This document shows positions 1 through 11,520 of a DNA stretch of 64,000 nt, piece after piece. This DNA is from Simmondsia chinensis (taxonomy: Eukaryota; Streptophyta; Magnoliopsida; Caryophyllales; Simmondsiaceae). The DNA is taken from the NCBI GenBank assembly GCA_018398585.1, contig JAGTTD010000018.1, forward strand, positions 7,199,501 to 7,263,500, written 5' to 3'. Numbering within the stretch: the stretch's first letter is position 1; the number at the start of each line of letters is the position of its first letter. The notes beneath the pieces were generated by a model. The model ran no database searches and had not been told where the DNA came from. It saw nothing but the letters and a program-made list of their open reading frames with translations. The translations under genes were made by a program, and so were the position numbers.

Positions 1-1043
1 AGAAATTTAAGGCTCTTTTGATCGGTTCTGATGATGAATGTATTATTCAACAAGTACTGTTGCCACTTCTGAACAGCAAAGACAACTGAAAGCAATTCTT
101 TCTTGTATACTGAGTACATCTGCTGTTTGGGACTGAGATGCTTACTGATATATGCTAGTGGATGATCTTCCTAAAGTAGTACATCACCAATACCGGTGTT
201 GCAAGCATCAGTCTCCACTGTAAATTGTTTGCAGAAATCAAGTAAGGCCAATACAGGAACAGAGCAGACAACATTCTTTAGAGCATCGAAGTTCAATGGA
301 GCTTTAGAGGACCAATTCCATCTATTCTTCTGCAGCAACACAGTTAGGGGTCTTGCCAATACACTGTACCCCCTTATAAATCGTCTGTGGTAGCCTGTCA
401 AGCCTAAAAATCTTTTGATATGTTTGATATTCTGTGGTGTAGGCCATTGTATTACTGCTGTAGTTTTCTTTGGATCTGTAGCCAACCCCTTATAAGATAT
501 AAAATGACCCAAATACTCAACTTGGGACACTGCAAAAGCACACTTACTCTTCTTAACAAAGAGTTGATGTTTTCTGAGCACTTCAAATGTAAGCTGCAGA
601 TGTTCAACATGGACGGTTAGAGATGTACTATATATCATAATGTCATCAAAGAAAACCAATATAAGGTAGGGACCAAAGATGGAGTTCATCAAAGCTTGAA
701 ATGTTGAGGGTGCATTGGTAATTCCAAAAGGCATCACGCAGAACTCATAATGACCCAAGTGTGTTTTGAAAGCAGTTTTATGCTCATCTTCCTTCTGCAT
801 AAGGATCTGATGGTACCTTGATCTAAGATCCAGCTTGGAGAAATATTATGATCCTCCTAATTTATCCAATAGCTCTTCTATAAGTGGAATAGGGAACTTG
901 TCCTTTATTGTTGCCTGATTCAAGTCCCTATAATCCGCACGCATGCACCATCCTCCATCTTTTTTCTTAACAAGCACCACAGGTGAAGCATAAGGACTTA
1001 TACTATACTGTATGTGTCCCTTGTTGAGCAACTCTTCGACCAT
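1..1043 (-). pseudogene. gypsy reverse transcriptase and RNase H remnant
   Basis: Two minus-strand frames (846-1043 and 171-800) encode consecutive parts of a gypsy reverse transcriptase. The first carries the [18 protein letters not shown] block and the PIP(L)[10 protein letters not shown] block. The second carries FCVMPFGITNAP, the catalytic box as FFDDIM (the usual YxDD has F at its first position), KCAF and the EYLGHFIS block, then the connection segment FLGLTGYHRRFI and the start of RNase H (TDAC). RNase H continues in the remaining bases to position 1 (YSVYKKELL-like). A short break near 801-845 separates the frames. In the family this enzyme copies element RNA inside virus-like particles. 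Here it is broken and its 3' part is outside the window. Confidence 0.85.
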
Positions 1044-1321
1044 ATTCTCTATAACATCCTTCTATAAGCTAGGATATCAGTAGGGACTTTTATTGATTGG
1101 TTGAGTACCAATCTTGAGGTGGATCTTATGGTCAAATGGAGGTCTTGAGGGAGGAAGTTGTTGTGGTTCTTCAAAAACACCAAAGAACTGTTTCAATAGA
1201 GCTTGTACTTCTTTGGCCAAACAGTTATCATTGTTTGCACTGGACTAAATACCTAGTATCATCAGCTCTTAAGCTATCTGATTTTAACCCTTCTGAACAA
1301 TCTTTAGTAGGTGATACAAGG

Positions 1322-2149
1322 TTAGCCAGATAAGGCGTTGTTGATGGCTTTCACCCCAAAAATTTTGCAATCCCGGGCCTGTTCACCCTTCAGCCTGAGT
1401 TGAGTCCCATCGATGGCATAAGACACTGTGAGTTCCTTGAAATTACATTGGATATCCCCCAATATAGCAAGCCACTTTACTCCCAATACCATGTCACATC
1501 CGCCTAACGGAATGAGTATGAAGTCTGATGCATAACAGAATCTTTGCATCTGCCATCTTAGATTAGGATATTGAGTATCACAAAACAAATTACTACCATC
1601 TGCCACTGCTCTTGCTATTGGATCTCGTGTGACCTGGTTACATTGCAGCGTGGATGCAATCTGAGCATATATGAAGTTACGGGTTGAACCAGAATCGATT
1701 AATATGCTTAAGGCTTTCTTGCCCACGTCGCTAGTAACCCTTAATGTCTGAAAGTTCTGAATGCCAGTTAAGGCATGGACAGAAATCTGTGCTGTAGGTT
1801 CAATTTTGACCTGATCTTCATCTTCTTCAAAGGTGACAACTTGTGGTTCTTCATAGTCTTCCTCACTCACATCTATTATAAAAAAGCTGAGGTCCTTTGG
1901 GTCTACATTTATGGCCTCGTTCATACTTTTCATCACAAAAATAGCATAGGCCCCTAGCCATCTTTTCTTGGAGTTTTGATTTTGAAAGGATGCAATGGTT
2001 TTTGTTACTCTGGAATGTAGGAAATGTGTTTGTGTTTTGGGTTTTGTTTCTATTGATGGGTTGGTTTTGGTATTGAGGTAATTTGGGAATGGAAGGGGTA
2101 GGGAAGAGAGGTACTTTAGAGTATTTAAGTTGTTTTGATAAGGCTTCAA
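1322..2149 (-). pseudogene. gypsy aspartic protease region (gag-pol middle)
   Basis: This frame holds a retroviral-type aspartic protease with the active-site motif LIDSGSTRNFI followed about 60 residues later by the LGVKWLAILGDI segment typical of gypsy proteases. The protease would cleave the Gag-Pol polyprotein. Upstream residues are acidic (DLSFFIIDVSEEDYEEP) and probably the C-terminal part of gag. No CCHC zinc knuckle is visible in this frame, so either it is lost or it lies in a shifted frame. The listed start (2149) is only the end of the open frame and not a true start codon. Confidence 0.75.
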
Positions 2150-2186
2150 TCTTAGCTTCAGTTAAGTTGGCTAAACAAGAGGCTTG

Positions 2187-2897
2187 CTACAGATTAAGAG
2201 ACATTCTAGCTCTAACATCCAAACCAATATCCTCAAGCAATCCAGTCAAAAAATAGCTCAATAATTGCGTTTCCTTCAATTCTGTTCTAACAGCAATAGC
2301 ATCAAACTTAGCTAGATATTCCTTAACAGTGCCTACTTGTCTTAGATTCATGAGTTCAGATACCAGATCTCTCACTGGATCCCCAAATCTAAGCCGTAAT
2401 GCTTCAACATAGTCAAGCCAATTCATCTGAACAGGAGGCAATTTACTTTTCATTAACTGTCGGTGCCATTGAAATGCAAGTGCCTTCATATGAATTGATG
2501 CTAATTTGATCTTATCATAGTCAAGAGTGCCATCAACTGAAAAGAATTGTTCACAAATGTATAACCAGTTATTAAGATCGTCACCATGAAACAATGGAAA
2601 TTCAACCTTGCTTCAATCTGGCAGAGTACATGTGCATACATCCTCCTCGATTCTGATTCACGTCTGGATGAGCTGTAGCTATGTAGGGTTATTTCAAACT
2701 TTGTTCAGCACTTTTCTCTCTTTCCAGAGGCCTACTTTGCTGCAGTGCCATTCCCACAGCATTTCGCGCAGCTTCTGCAGTGATGATTTCAAATCACTCA
2801 CAGATTGCTCCACTGTTTGATTAGTGAGTTTGATTTGAGAGCCCAAAGTCTCTTCAATTCTGCGGATTTCATTCAAGGAGTGAGTATTATCAACCAT
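2187..2897 (-). pseudogene. gypsy gag (capsid) remnant
   Basis: The likely gag start is the ATG at 2897, about 50 nt after the primer binding site. The N-terminal part (about 65 residues) is a predicted coiled coil rich in E, L and Q. After a frame change the open frame 2187-2594 contains the Retrotrans_gag core: FHGDDLNNWLYICEQFF, then the KIKLASIHMKALAFQWHRQL block and the LRLRFGDP and LMNLRQVGTVKEYLAKF blocks. Gag packages element RNA. Frame changes make this copy inactive. Confidence 0.78.
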
Positions 2898-2950
2898 GAT
2901 TGAACCCTTGCAGTAATTGATGTTACACCCACAGGTCAGAGAATCGTGAA

Positions 2951-2962
2951 GCTCTAATACCA
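2951..2962 (-). promoter_or_regulatory. Primer binding site (initiator Met tRNA type)
   Basis: On the minus strand the bases read TGGTATTAGAGC, one change from the plant initiator-Met PBS TGGTATCAGAGC. It sits one base inside the LTR end, where reverse transcription is primed. Confidence 0.8.
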
Positions 2963-2963
2963 A

Positions 2964-3223
2964 TGATACACAAGAAAACAAGAACTAAGGATAACAAGGA
3001 AATATCAATTGATTTTAATGAGATTGATTGAGAAGTAGAGTTTGAGGGAGGAAAGAAGAAGAGATTTGGAGGGAGAAGAAGAATCTGACTATTTTGTTAA
3101 CATGCCTTAACAATACGATGCTTAATCCTTTTATATGACCCACTTACAAGAATCAACTAACTACCTCAATGTAACTAACTTTTATACTTTGTAACTAACT
3201 TCTATACAATGTTATTCTCATCA
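2964..3223 (-). repeat. 5' LTR of the gypsy element
   Basis: On the minus strand this 260-bp segment starts TGATGAGAATAAC and ends GTGTATCA, so it has TG...CA ends inside a short TGAT/ATCA inverted repeat, and it abuts the primer binding site. A TATA-like stretch (TATAAAAGG on the minus strand, near 3127) is a plausible promoter. The 3' LTR partner is outside the window, so boundaries are inferred. Confidence 0.7.
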
Positions 3224-3229
3224 CTTTTG

Positions 3230-3590
3230 CTTGTGTCAATGGGTAAGGGTAAAATGTGGTACTCATCCGCTGCCCGTGCCTCATACCTATCCCACACCAT
3301 ATGTCCTAGTTTGTATTTAATTAATTTAAAAAGAAAGCAATGATATATATACTCAATTTGTCTATTGAAATATCACAAGATATAATTAGATTACAAAGGT
3401 AATTTTGATAGTAACACAAGTAAGGAAACAGATAACAATCGAACATACAAATTGAATCGGGTATGGGGTGGGTAATGGATATCTATTGAATACCCGTAGG
3501 TAGTGAGCGGCTATGAGTATTGGTTTATAACCGGCAAGACAAATATATGGATCCACTTCATATCCATAGTGAAAAACGAGGAGGATGGTG
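3230..3590. repeat. Possible hAT-type MITE
   Basis: The left part (GGTACTCATCCGCTGCC, near 3259) and the right part (near 3455-3525, containing TACCCG, GAGCGG and TGAGTA) are related in inverted orientation, a pattern common in small hAT-derived repeats. I could not find a target-site duplication. Confidence 0.3.
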
Positions 3591-3712
3591 GATATAGTTA
3601 TGAAGGAGACATTCCATGTACCCTTCCCACTCCATTGGTAAACTTAGCACTCGACATGCACTCTTAGCGCTTGGAGTATCTTCCTTGGAAATATTAGACA
3701 TAGTTCTTTTAC

Positions 3713-4383
3713 TAAAAATCACCGACATTTTAGATGCAATTTCAGAAATCACTTAACTTTTCTAATTTTTCACAATCGTATCTAAACTTTTCAAAAAAAT
3801 TTCAATGTCACACCTAATGCTGACAGAGTTAACTTTTCCTTAAATAAATAGGAAATTATCAAACTACCCTCAATAAAACTTTTTTTTTTTGATGAATTTA
3901 AAATTGACCCTTTTTTAAATAATTGGGGGTTTTCCGTGACTCATAGCTAACCTTGAAATTCTTAATTTTTTTTTCAACTTTTTAAAAATTTTTATCACTT
4001 TTTTCTTCATTTTTTTAGAAATTTTTGTATAACAATTGGGATTTTTCAATAAATTATAAACAATTTTACAAAAAAAAAAATTCTTCTAATTTTTTTGGTG
4101 GCAAAAGGTTGTAGCAGCGGGCCAAACACTTAATAATTTTACAAATTCAGAGGTGAAAGGTAATTTTTTCATTTGCAAAATACGTTACTTAATATAATTT
4201 AATTAAATTAAGTTACAGTTGGTGTTTTCATGCATTTATACCTCAAAATGCGGCGCTTTCATTTAACGGAAAGTTAAAGGTGTGTGCATTAGGTGTGACA
4301 TTAAAAAGTTTATGTGTGACTTTGAAAAATTAGAAAAACTAGGTGGCTTTCTTAAGCTGCACTTAAAATGTATGTGATTTTCA
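3713..4383. repeat. MITE with long (about 110 bp) terminal inverted repeats
   Basis: The left arm (3713-3830) and the reverse complement of the right arm (4265-4383) match over more than 100 bp. Shared blocks include TTTTCTAATTTTTCA and AATGTCACACCTAATGC. The middle is T/A-rich with no coding capacity. Long inverted arms suggest a Mutator-like or fold-back MITE. A 9-bp target duplication was not evident. Confidence 0.7.
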
Positions 4384-4679
4384 GTTTTTTTTTTTTTTTA
4401 AAAGAAAAATCCCTATTAGATATATATAAAACTTATGTACTAAAATTTCCTATAGTATGAAATTCATATAGCGTTGTTTTTTTTTCTTACAATGATAAGG
4501 ACACAGGGAGGGAATAAACCTCATCAAATCCCCTTAAAGAAGACCACTTTTGTGCCTTGTGAGACTCACGGACATAGTCTTCCGTACTTATACAACCAAC
4601 ATTGTTGGTTTGCATATGAATATCATCGACCTACTATTACCAATATAATATATTAGGTTGGTCCCAATGATGTCCTATT

Positions 4680-5820
4680 TTAAAATACCCTTGAGTTATG
4701 TTTGGAGCACGGAATTGGGGCTAGAATTCAAATTCTTTTGTTCAGTTCATCTGCTGGAATTGGAATTACAATTTTACTACCCAATTTTATGGAATCGGAT
4801 TTTAACTGAAAATCACACTTTCTAATTCTTTGGTGTTGGGTTAAGGAATTTCAATTCCATATTAACTCCAACAACAACAACAATAACAATAGACTCAGTG
4901 CTTCAAGGACTCCCGCATAAGCGAGGTCTGGGAGAGGTGGATGTACACAGCCTTACCCCTTTAGGGTGTAACCTTGCCGAGAGACTGTTTTCGAGGACCC
5001 CCAACCATATAGGGTTGGCAACACAAGGACTTCCCATATTAACTCCATTGACTTAAAACCCAAAATGAATCAAAATTCAAAGACTTAGTCAAAACTAAAC
5101 TTTGACCCGAACCTCAAAATCACCCAACTCGTATGACTTAGCTTTAAATGATCGAAATCACGTTCAATCAAAGTCCGAATTGACCTAATCTAATTGACCT
5201 GAAACTTGAGATGACTAAAATCCTTCAAAATGAAACTACTTGAATTGAATGTGAGATAAACAAGTTGAGTCAAAGTGGAAATGATTCGACCAAATTGACC
5301 AAAAACGTAATACGACCCAAATCTAAAATGACCCGGCCCATATCAAACTTTGTCTAAGATGACTCCAAATTTGAAATAATAAAGCTCGTTTGTTCCAAAA
5401 CTAAGTTGACTTGAGATTAAAATTACCTAAATCAACTCAAACCTAATCGATTCTAGTTTGAATCTCAAAAGACCTAACCCGATTAACTGAAAATCCGACA
5501 TAACTTGAAGAACAACTGATTCAACGTGATATGCGACCCAATTTGACCTGAAACTCGAATAACTCAAATTCAAAGTGAATCACTCTAACCATTATAACTT
5601 GAATGCAATGTAAACCGCTCCTATTATAATCTGATAGTAGTTGATCTGAAACTTAAAATACTCGAACTTGATTGAACATAAACCCTTGATGATTCAAATT
5701 ATTATGTAATCATAATTCCGACCTCTAATTCCTTTGATGAATCAAACAACTGAATTTCAATTCTATTAGAATTCTGTAATCCAATTCCAATTCCAGTTCC
5801 AAATAGAGCCTTGGGGAATT
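4680..5820. repeat. Non-coding hAT-like repeat with degenerate internal repeats; host of a SINE
   Basis: The ends are inverted: left GTTTGGAGCACGGAATTGG (near 4699), right the complement of a similar stretch (CCAATTCCAGTTCCAAATAG, near 5790). Inside, from about 5050 to 5700, the sequence is built from loosely repeated pieces resembling 'GACCCGAAC', 'TGAAACTTGA' and 'ACTCAAAT'. No coding frame is seen. A SINE (4871-5033) is inserted near the left end. Confidence 0.5.
4871..5033 (-). mobile_element. SINE with 5S rRNA-derived head, 5' truncated
   Basis: On the minus strand the element starts GAAGTCCTTGTGTTGCC, matching the 3' end of plant 5S rRNA (box C region). It continues through GGTAAGGCTGTGTACATCC and GCTTATGCGGGAGTCCTTG and ends in a TTG-repeat tail. 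It is flanked by a perfect 14-bp direct repeat CCATATTAACTCCA (4857-4870 and 5034-5047), the target-site duplication expected from LINE-mediated insertion. The body aligns along its whole length with the copy at 63067-63342, including the junction between 5S part and tail. The 5S part is cut to about 17 nt, consistent with 5' truncation at insertion. Confidence 0.85.
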
Positions 5821-7022
5821 TAAGCCATAGTTTTTATAAAAATTTATAAATAGCCAAAACACCTATTAGAAAAAATAGCCGAAACACAACGTACTGACTA
5901 TACTTGATCCAAAACGTTGCATTTTTTGTCTTAGTTTTTCTTTTCATTCTGTTTCTAACAATTATGTATGAAATTGTTTTGCTTTTTGTAACAAAATTTG
6001 TAACCCTCCAACGATAATATAGTTGGTTATTTTTTAGTCATGTTTTTTTTTTCAATGTGTTTTTATCGTTTATCTTAAAATAATTACAATAATAAAAATA
6101 ACTAACTATTAGTATAACATCCACCATTAAAATAACTAAAAAATATAAAAATATGGTTAAAATATTAGGCGCTATTGGAGGGGAGAAACCTCGCTTGAGG
6201 CATTGTTGGAAAAATAATACTAGATTGACCCCGTGCGATGCACGGACAGTGATTGAATTTTGAGACATTAAAAGTTTTGTTTCAATTATTTGTTATTGGA
6301 ATAATTTGTACAATATAATTTTTTTGAAAATGTCTTCTATCACAACTCCAAGCAATGAAGGGGTTTGTGTACTCAAATTTTAAACACGTTGAAATGTTTC
6401 GTCATTTTCATTTATTGTTGAATGCGAGGCTTTTGCTTTTTCAAAATATTATTTTGTTCTAGTGATTTTTATATGGGATGACCTTTTTATTTTTCTAAAA
6501 TACACCGTTTTGAGTAATCTGTTACGTTGTTTGCTCTTTACTTTAAACGGTAAGAAGGTACAACAATATTCTAATAAGAATCGCTAATGTCCAGGGGAGA
6601 TGAGATTTAATGAAGACGGTGGCAATACTAGTATTATGTATTAGTTGTGTATTCTTCTTGTATTTATATTATGCTTGTAATGTTCCTTGTACTTAGCATT
6701 CATTAGATATAGCATTAAGTCTTAACCTTAAGTGTTTTCTTCTTCTCTTTTACTCTTCCTTCAACCGGCCCTTTATGGCCTCAATTACTAGTGTTTTATT
6801 CTTTGTAACTTGTAAGATGGGAAGCTCATGAGATATAGCTTTTCATGCAGTTCTAGTTATAAATAGCTTAGGTCATGTACTAGATTATTTCATCCAATAC
6901 GAAAATAATTCCTTTAGGCGTTAGTCTATGGTTAAATTTAATTTTACAGTCAAACCTTCTATCTTTCTAGGGTTCCTTTTGAGATCTAATTTTTAGAAGT
7001 GTTATTTTTAGAATATATATTT
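5821..7022. other. Intergenic, AT-rich; possible LTR-like segment near 6610-6950
   Basis: No convincing coding frame. Around 6226 a palindrome-like CCGTGCGATGCACGG occurs, a motif often seen at ends of old plant transposons. At 6610-6950 a stretch containing TATAAATAG (near 6859) and bounded by TG and CA could be an old solo LTR, but no duplication flanks it. Confidence 0.3.
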
Positions 7023-7389
7023 CCCTTTCACAGGCCACCCCCCCCCCCCCCCCCCCCCCCCCCAAACAAAAAAAAGGCTAAAAGGGCTCCCCCTACAATA
7101 TTGAAAATATATAAAAAAATTTTTTTATAAATACTCATCCAAATTTCTCATTTCACCACAACAATCCCCCCATCTAATTCTCTCTTCTCTACTAATCCAA
7201 AGTTCTCTTGCGTTAAATTTTTGAAGTTCGAAGTTGCAACTTGTTCTGCTCATAGAATCTCGTACAAGTTCAAATTTTAGTTTTCACTTCGGTAAAATTT
7301 AGTATCGAAAGAAATTTTATTTGTTTGTCATTTTTTTTACTGAATTTGCATTCTTAGTTGCTTTTTTTAATTAATAATCAACAATACTA

Positions 7390-10265
7390 CCATAGAACAC
7401 AACTCTTCTTCTTCATCTGGAGCCAGTAAATCTAGTTCAAGCTCTTCACGACCGCCTAAAATTCTTAAGAAGGGTAGAGTTATCTAACTTAGCACCCAGG
7501 AACGAATATTTTGAGAACCCGGTCCGTCTCCTCCCTACATAGACACTTTAAATTGGGACGAGCAAGAATAGTATTTACCTGAATCGGGGGATGCTCAAAA
7601 TTCACAATTCCAAGAAGAACCCACACCCACTAGCACCGAGACTGAAACCCACAACGACACCACTAGTAGTAGGCATAATACTCGTGAGGTGTGGAAGCAC
7701 TTCACATTAGATCGGACAGTTAATAAAGCCTATTGTAAATTATGTGACCACCCTAAAACTTTTAGTCCTTCACGAGGAGGTGGGACATGCACCTTAAAAA
7801 GACATCTAGAGAGATGCCACCCCGAACTAAAAGACATCTAGAGAGACGCCACCCCGAACTAAACCCAAATAGATCCCAACAACATTTCGTACAGCAAATG
7901 ACCGGTGCACTTACTAGTTTTAGGTTTTCACAAGAAATCCATAGGTGAGAATTAATAAAATATGTCATTGGAGCTGAAAAGCCAGCGAAGACCCTGGATT
8001 TGTCCACTATTGCCAAAACGTGTTAAACCCCGCCGCCGTAAAAGTTCATCGGAACACTTTCAAGCGGGAAGCATTTAAAGATTTTTTACAATGAAAAATG
8101 AGCTTGCAAACATTTTTAGGACGAACACGAGCATGTTCTTGTTAACGTCCGACACATGGAGGTTGAAACTCGGTGTGCCTTTCATGTGCATAACGGCACA
8201 CTGGATCGATTCTTCCTTCATTATGCAAAAAAGAATAATTCATTCTTGCCATTTAGATTATCCCCACACTGCTAAGATAATACGGGTGCCATTATATAGG
8301 CATGCCGCAAGTGGGGAATAGACCGTAAAATTTTTAGCATTACTTTTGACAACGCTACGAGCAACAGCGCATCCGTAAAACAATTTGATTATGCACATGA
8401 GCCCTTTACCTTGAACACGTCAGAGTCTTGTATGGAAAAACCCAGTGGAGATGGGATAAGAAAAGGAAAAGGACTACTGTTAAAGAGGGAGAGAAAAGCG
8501 CTGAAGCAAATGAAAAAAGAGAGTGGAAAGCGGGAGCTCCAGAAATTTCTTGAGAACATGTCGCCTAGGAAAAGTACGTCGGAAAATAACAAGGCATCAG
8601 GCAAACAAAAAAAGGGGAAGGAGGTAAAATGGGGAAAATCGTCAAAGGCAACCGGGAAGAAGAAGAAACGGAATAGGGAGAATCGATACGACAAGATCTC
8701 GGAAGCAAAGTATGATGAGCTAATCCTTCAAACGGAGTGGGCAATTGACATGGGGAGAAGAGTTGGATTTAATTTCGATGGTTTCGACCCACCCATGGTG
8801 GCAGACCTGCTGGCTAAATGAGGCGGGTGGTTTTGTGGTTGAGGTTCAGTCTTGCTTCGGTTTCCTGCGCGGGTGTTTTGGTTCTTTTTCTTTTGGGTTC
8901 CCGCTCTGTGCTTGTTTTGTGCGCGTCTTGGGTTGCGTGTGCTCGGTGTCAGTTTTGTCGGGTTTTCGGTGTTTTGGTTTTGTGCTTTTTGTTTCCCTTT
9001 TTTGTCCCTCCCTCCATTTATGGAGTGGCCTAGGCCTTGTCTTATCGAGCGGCTTGTCTGTTCTTCGGCACTGCCGATAATTATCGAAAACAAAATGGCA
9101 ACAGATGGTTTGAACCTAATACAAGCTTCTCTTGAGTATTTAAAGGAAGTTACTGTAGCGATCAAATCATCCGGAACTAGGAGGAAAAGATTTAAAAATC
9201 TTTGTGACACACATGGTATACAGTATAAACAATTTAAATTAGATACACAAACTAGGTGGTCATCAACAGTAGATATGCTAGAAAGAATATTATCATATAA
9301 AGATATATTAATAGAATTTGTACAGGATAGTCGTTTAGATCTTAGGTCTTTTAATTTAGAAGCAGTAAATTGAAATGCAATTAGCGAAGTATGTAAATTT
9401 TTTAGTATGTTTAGAGACGCTATGACTTTTTTTTTTGGTTGTTATTATCCTACCATGCCACAAGCAATATCTAGATTGGTAGATATTGCTACTTGGATGG
9501 CATAAAACCAATCCAACCCCTTGTTGGAGGCCTCGGTTGCCGCAATGAAAGTAAAATTTTTTAAATATTATTTTGAACTACCTCTTACTCATTGTTTTGC
9601 CACCATTTTAGATCCTCGTTGTAAACTTATGGGTTTGTAATTGTTTTCTAAATTTTTATACGAAAAGTTAAATCCAACATTTGATAACACAGGTTTTATT
9701 GCGACAGTCGATCGAGATTTACATGAATTATTTTCCTCTTATTCTCAAAGGTTGTCGGCTGATAATCCTCAAGTTTCTCCACATTTTATGGTTCTTCCTC
9801 ATGTAATAGTAGTTTCGAAGAAAAGTCATATGCGTGCGAGATGTTGAGCCAATCCAAGCCCCAAAAAAATCTCACGTCATGTGACAAGTTGAATTATTAC
9901 TTGCGGTCGCCGATGCTCTAGTTCTTCCCGACACTGGCGAATCCGCGCTTTGACATTTTGCAATGGTGGTGTTCCAACCAAACCCAATATCCCATGCTTT
10001 CTGCCATGGCACGGGATATACTAGTGTGTCCGGTGTCTTTGGTAGCATCGGAATGTGCTTTTAGAGTAGGTGGCAGGTTGCTTGGAACGAAAAGAGCTAA
10101 GCTTTCATCGTCCAGCTTGCAAATGTCGGTGTGCTTGAAGGACTGGCTGAACGCAGCAGATAGGGAGCAAGACCAGCTGAAGTTAGGTTCATCAAGCGAG
10201 GATGAAGACAAATGTACTACGGATACATCAAGTCCCAGTTTACCAACCCCTGCCAGCTTAGACTA
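7390..10265 (+). pseudogene. hAT transposase pseudogene (BED finger to dimerization domain)
   Basis: In order, with stops and shifts between them, I see an S/T-rich N-terminus; a BED zinc finger (EVWKHFTLDRTVNKAYCKLC ... LKRHLERCHPEL, 7687-7831) with its Cys-Cys and His-Cys ligands; a catalytic-domain start with LTSDTWR (8139) and CITAHWID (8190); the GIDRKIFSITFDNA block (8318); after an insertion, DGLNLIQASLEYLKE (9105) and TQTRWSST (9247); FATILDPRCKLMGL (9597); and the C-terminal dimerization domain (ILQWWCSNQTQYPMLSAMAR, then ASECAF and GGRLLGTKRA, 9955-10110). A 32-bp piece of the BED finger is tandemly duplicated (7800-7831, 7832-7863). It cannot encode active transposase. Confidence 0.85.
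8395..9085 (+). other. Foreign insertion in hAT transposase with a Lys-rich ORF
   Basis: Homology to hAT transposase stops near 8390 (SVKQF) and resumes near 9095 (MATDGLNLI). Between them is a segment with different composition. Its first part encodes a 136-residue open frame (8411-8821) very rich in K, E and S, ending KYDELILQTEWAIDMGRRVG then FNFDGFDPPMVADLLAK. The second part (8822-9080) is G/T-rich with no sensible protein. The ORF may derive from a LINE ORF1 or a captured host transcript. I do not recognise it. Confidence 0.45.
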
Positions 10266-10621
10266 AGTAATTCTTTTTTTATCAAAAAAGCCCCAAGGCG
10301 CATTGTAATTCTATTTCTTTATAGTATATGTTTTTACATAATATATTTGTAATTTTAAAAGGTGTAGTTGCATTTGTTAATAATTTACGGCACATTTTAT
10401 TTTATTAGCTATATTTACCCTTATTTTATGATGGTGTTGTACTGTATTTATATATTATATTATTCAACAATGAATTATAATTATTTTTCAACAAAACGAA
10501 TGTCTATTTTGTATTTTTACAAGTTGTATTTAAAAAAGAGGTGGGGGGGGGGGGGGTGCCGGGCTGGTTAGGCCCTCGGGCCTCGGCCCAAGCCCTGCCC
10601 GAACTGGCCCGTGGCCACCTG

Positions 10622-10987
10622 TACCTTTAGGGAAAATTTTTATCTTTGAAATATATTAATTTGTTAATTCATTATTTTTTAAAAATCTTTTGCTTATTGA
10701 TTTTCTAATTTTAACGGTGCATTTTAAATTTTGTATATTTAAAGCTTTATATTGTGGAAAAAAATTTAATTTTTTGTTTTCATATTTTATGCTCCTTGAA
10801 TTATTCTAATTTAAATTATATTTTTAATTTTTTTTGATTTTCCAAAAATCCCTTTTATATTTCTCTTGTTTATATTTTGGGTTTATTTATTATTATAAAT
10901 ATGCTTTTGAACTTTTACAAATAATAAATAATATTTTTAATGCTTTAGTTTCTGCAAAAACTCTTTTATTAATTTCTTATGTGGAAA
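10622..10987. other. Intergenic AT-rich sequence
   Basis: Mostly A/T runs. I see no gene, RNA or repeat boundary in it. Confidence 0.4.
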
Positions 10988-11249
10988 TGATACGAACCTG
11001 GCGTTTTCACTACCGCCAAGTCTGTCACATCTGTAGCCGCCAAGTCCGCTCCACCTCCCATGCCGCCAATCTACTCGATATGGTGCCACTCCGCACGTAG
11101 CAAGCTATCGTCAGTGCCCATCCAATGACCCGAACGCATACCGCCATCCGGATACTCAAGCTTGGCGTCAGCTCCACACACCTTGCCAGCCACGTGCCCT
11201 CTTCTAAGTCCTTCTACCTCCTTCTAGAATATTCTAGAAGAGGCCACTT

Positions 11250-11282
<33 letters not shown>

Positions 11283-11520
11283 CACTTGTATATAAATAGT
11301 AGTTTAGGTCTTAGGGAGAGACATGCCAAATGATATGTAATGAGTGTTTAGCTCATCTCTTCCTCCCCCTTATGTTCTTCTCTTTCTTCCTCTTTATTAT
11401 TCTCTAATTCTCTCCCCTATTCTTATGTATATTCTCTATTTAGAGGTAATCTATAAAATATATAATATTAGCTTGTGATTACAGTTGATATTGAGCTAGA
11501 TTTATACTAGGTTTGTATCA
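10988..11520 (+). repeat. Putative solo LTR
   Basis: The 533-bp segment starts TGATACGAACCT and ends AGGTTTGTATCA, a near-perfect 12-bp terminal inverted repeat with TG...CA ends. A TATATAAATAG box (near 11288) lies downstream of a GC-rich upstream part and a 30-base C run, fitting a U3-R-U5 layout. No primer binding site or coding region follows, so it looks like a solo LTR. Flanking five bases do not match, so an old or rearranged insertion is likely. Confidence 0.55.

Larger units (their letters stand above)
1..3223 (-). mobile_element. Ty3/gypsy LTR retrotransposon, decayed, cut by left window edge
   Basis: Reading from high to low coordinates, this element has a 5' LTR (2964-3223), a primer binding site, gag, an aspartic protease and reverse transcriptase running into RNase H at the window edge. 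The order PR-RT-RNase H with a retrotransposon gag domain is the gypsy order. Coding sequence is split among several frames with stops, so it is not functional. The integrase and the 3' LTR would lie to the left of the window. The flank after the LTR (from 3224) cannot be checked for a target-site duplication without the other end. Confidence 0.88.
7030..10621 (+). mobile_element. hAT DNA transposon, decayed
   Basis: A BED-finger hAT transposase remnant (about 7390-10265) lies between end-like sequences. The left end reads CAGGCCACC (7031) followed by a C run. The right end reads GGCCACCTG (ending 10621), preceded by a G run and a GC-rich stretch; its complement starts CAGGTGGCCACGGGCC. Flanking 8-mers TCCCTTTC and TACCTTTA match at six of eight positions, so the boundaries are plausible but not proven. 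The 5' leader (7070-7390) has no coding potential. Confidence 0.6.
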
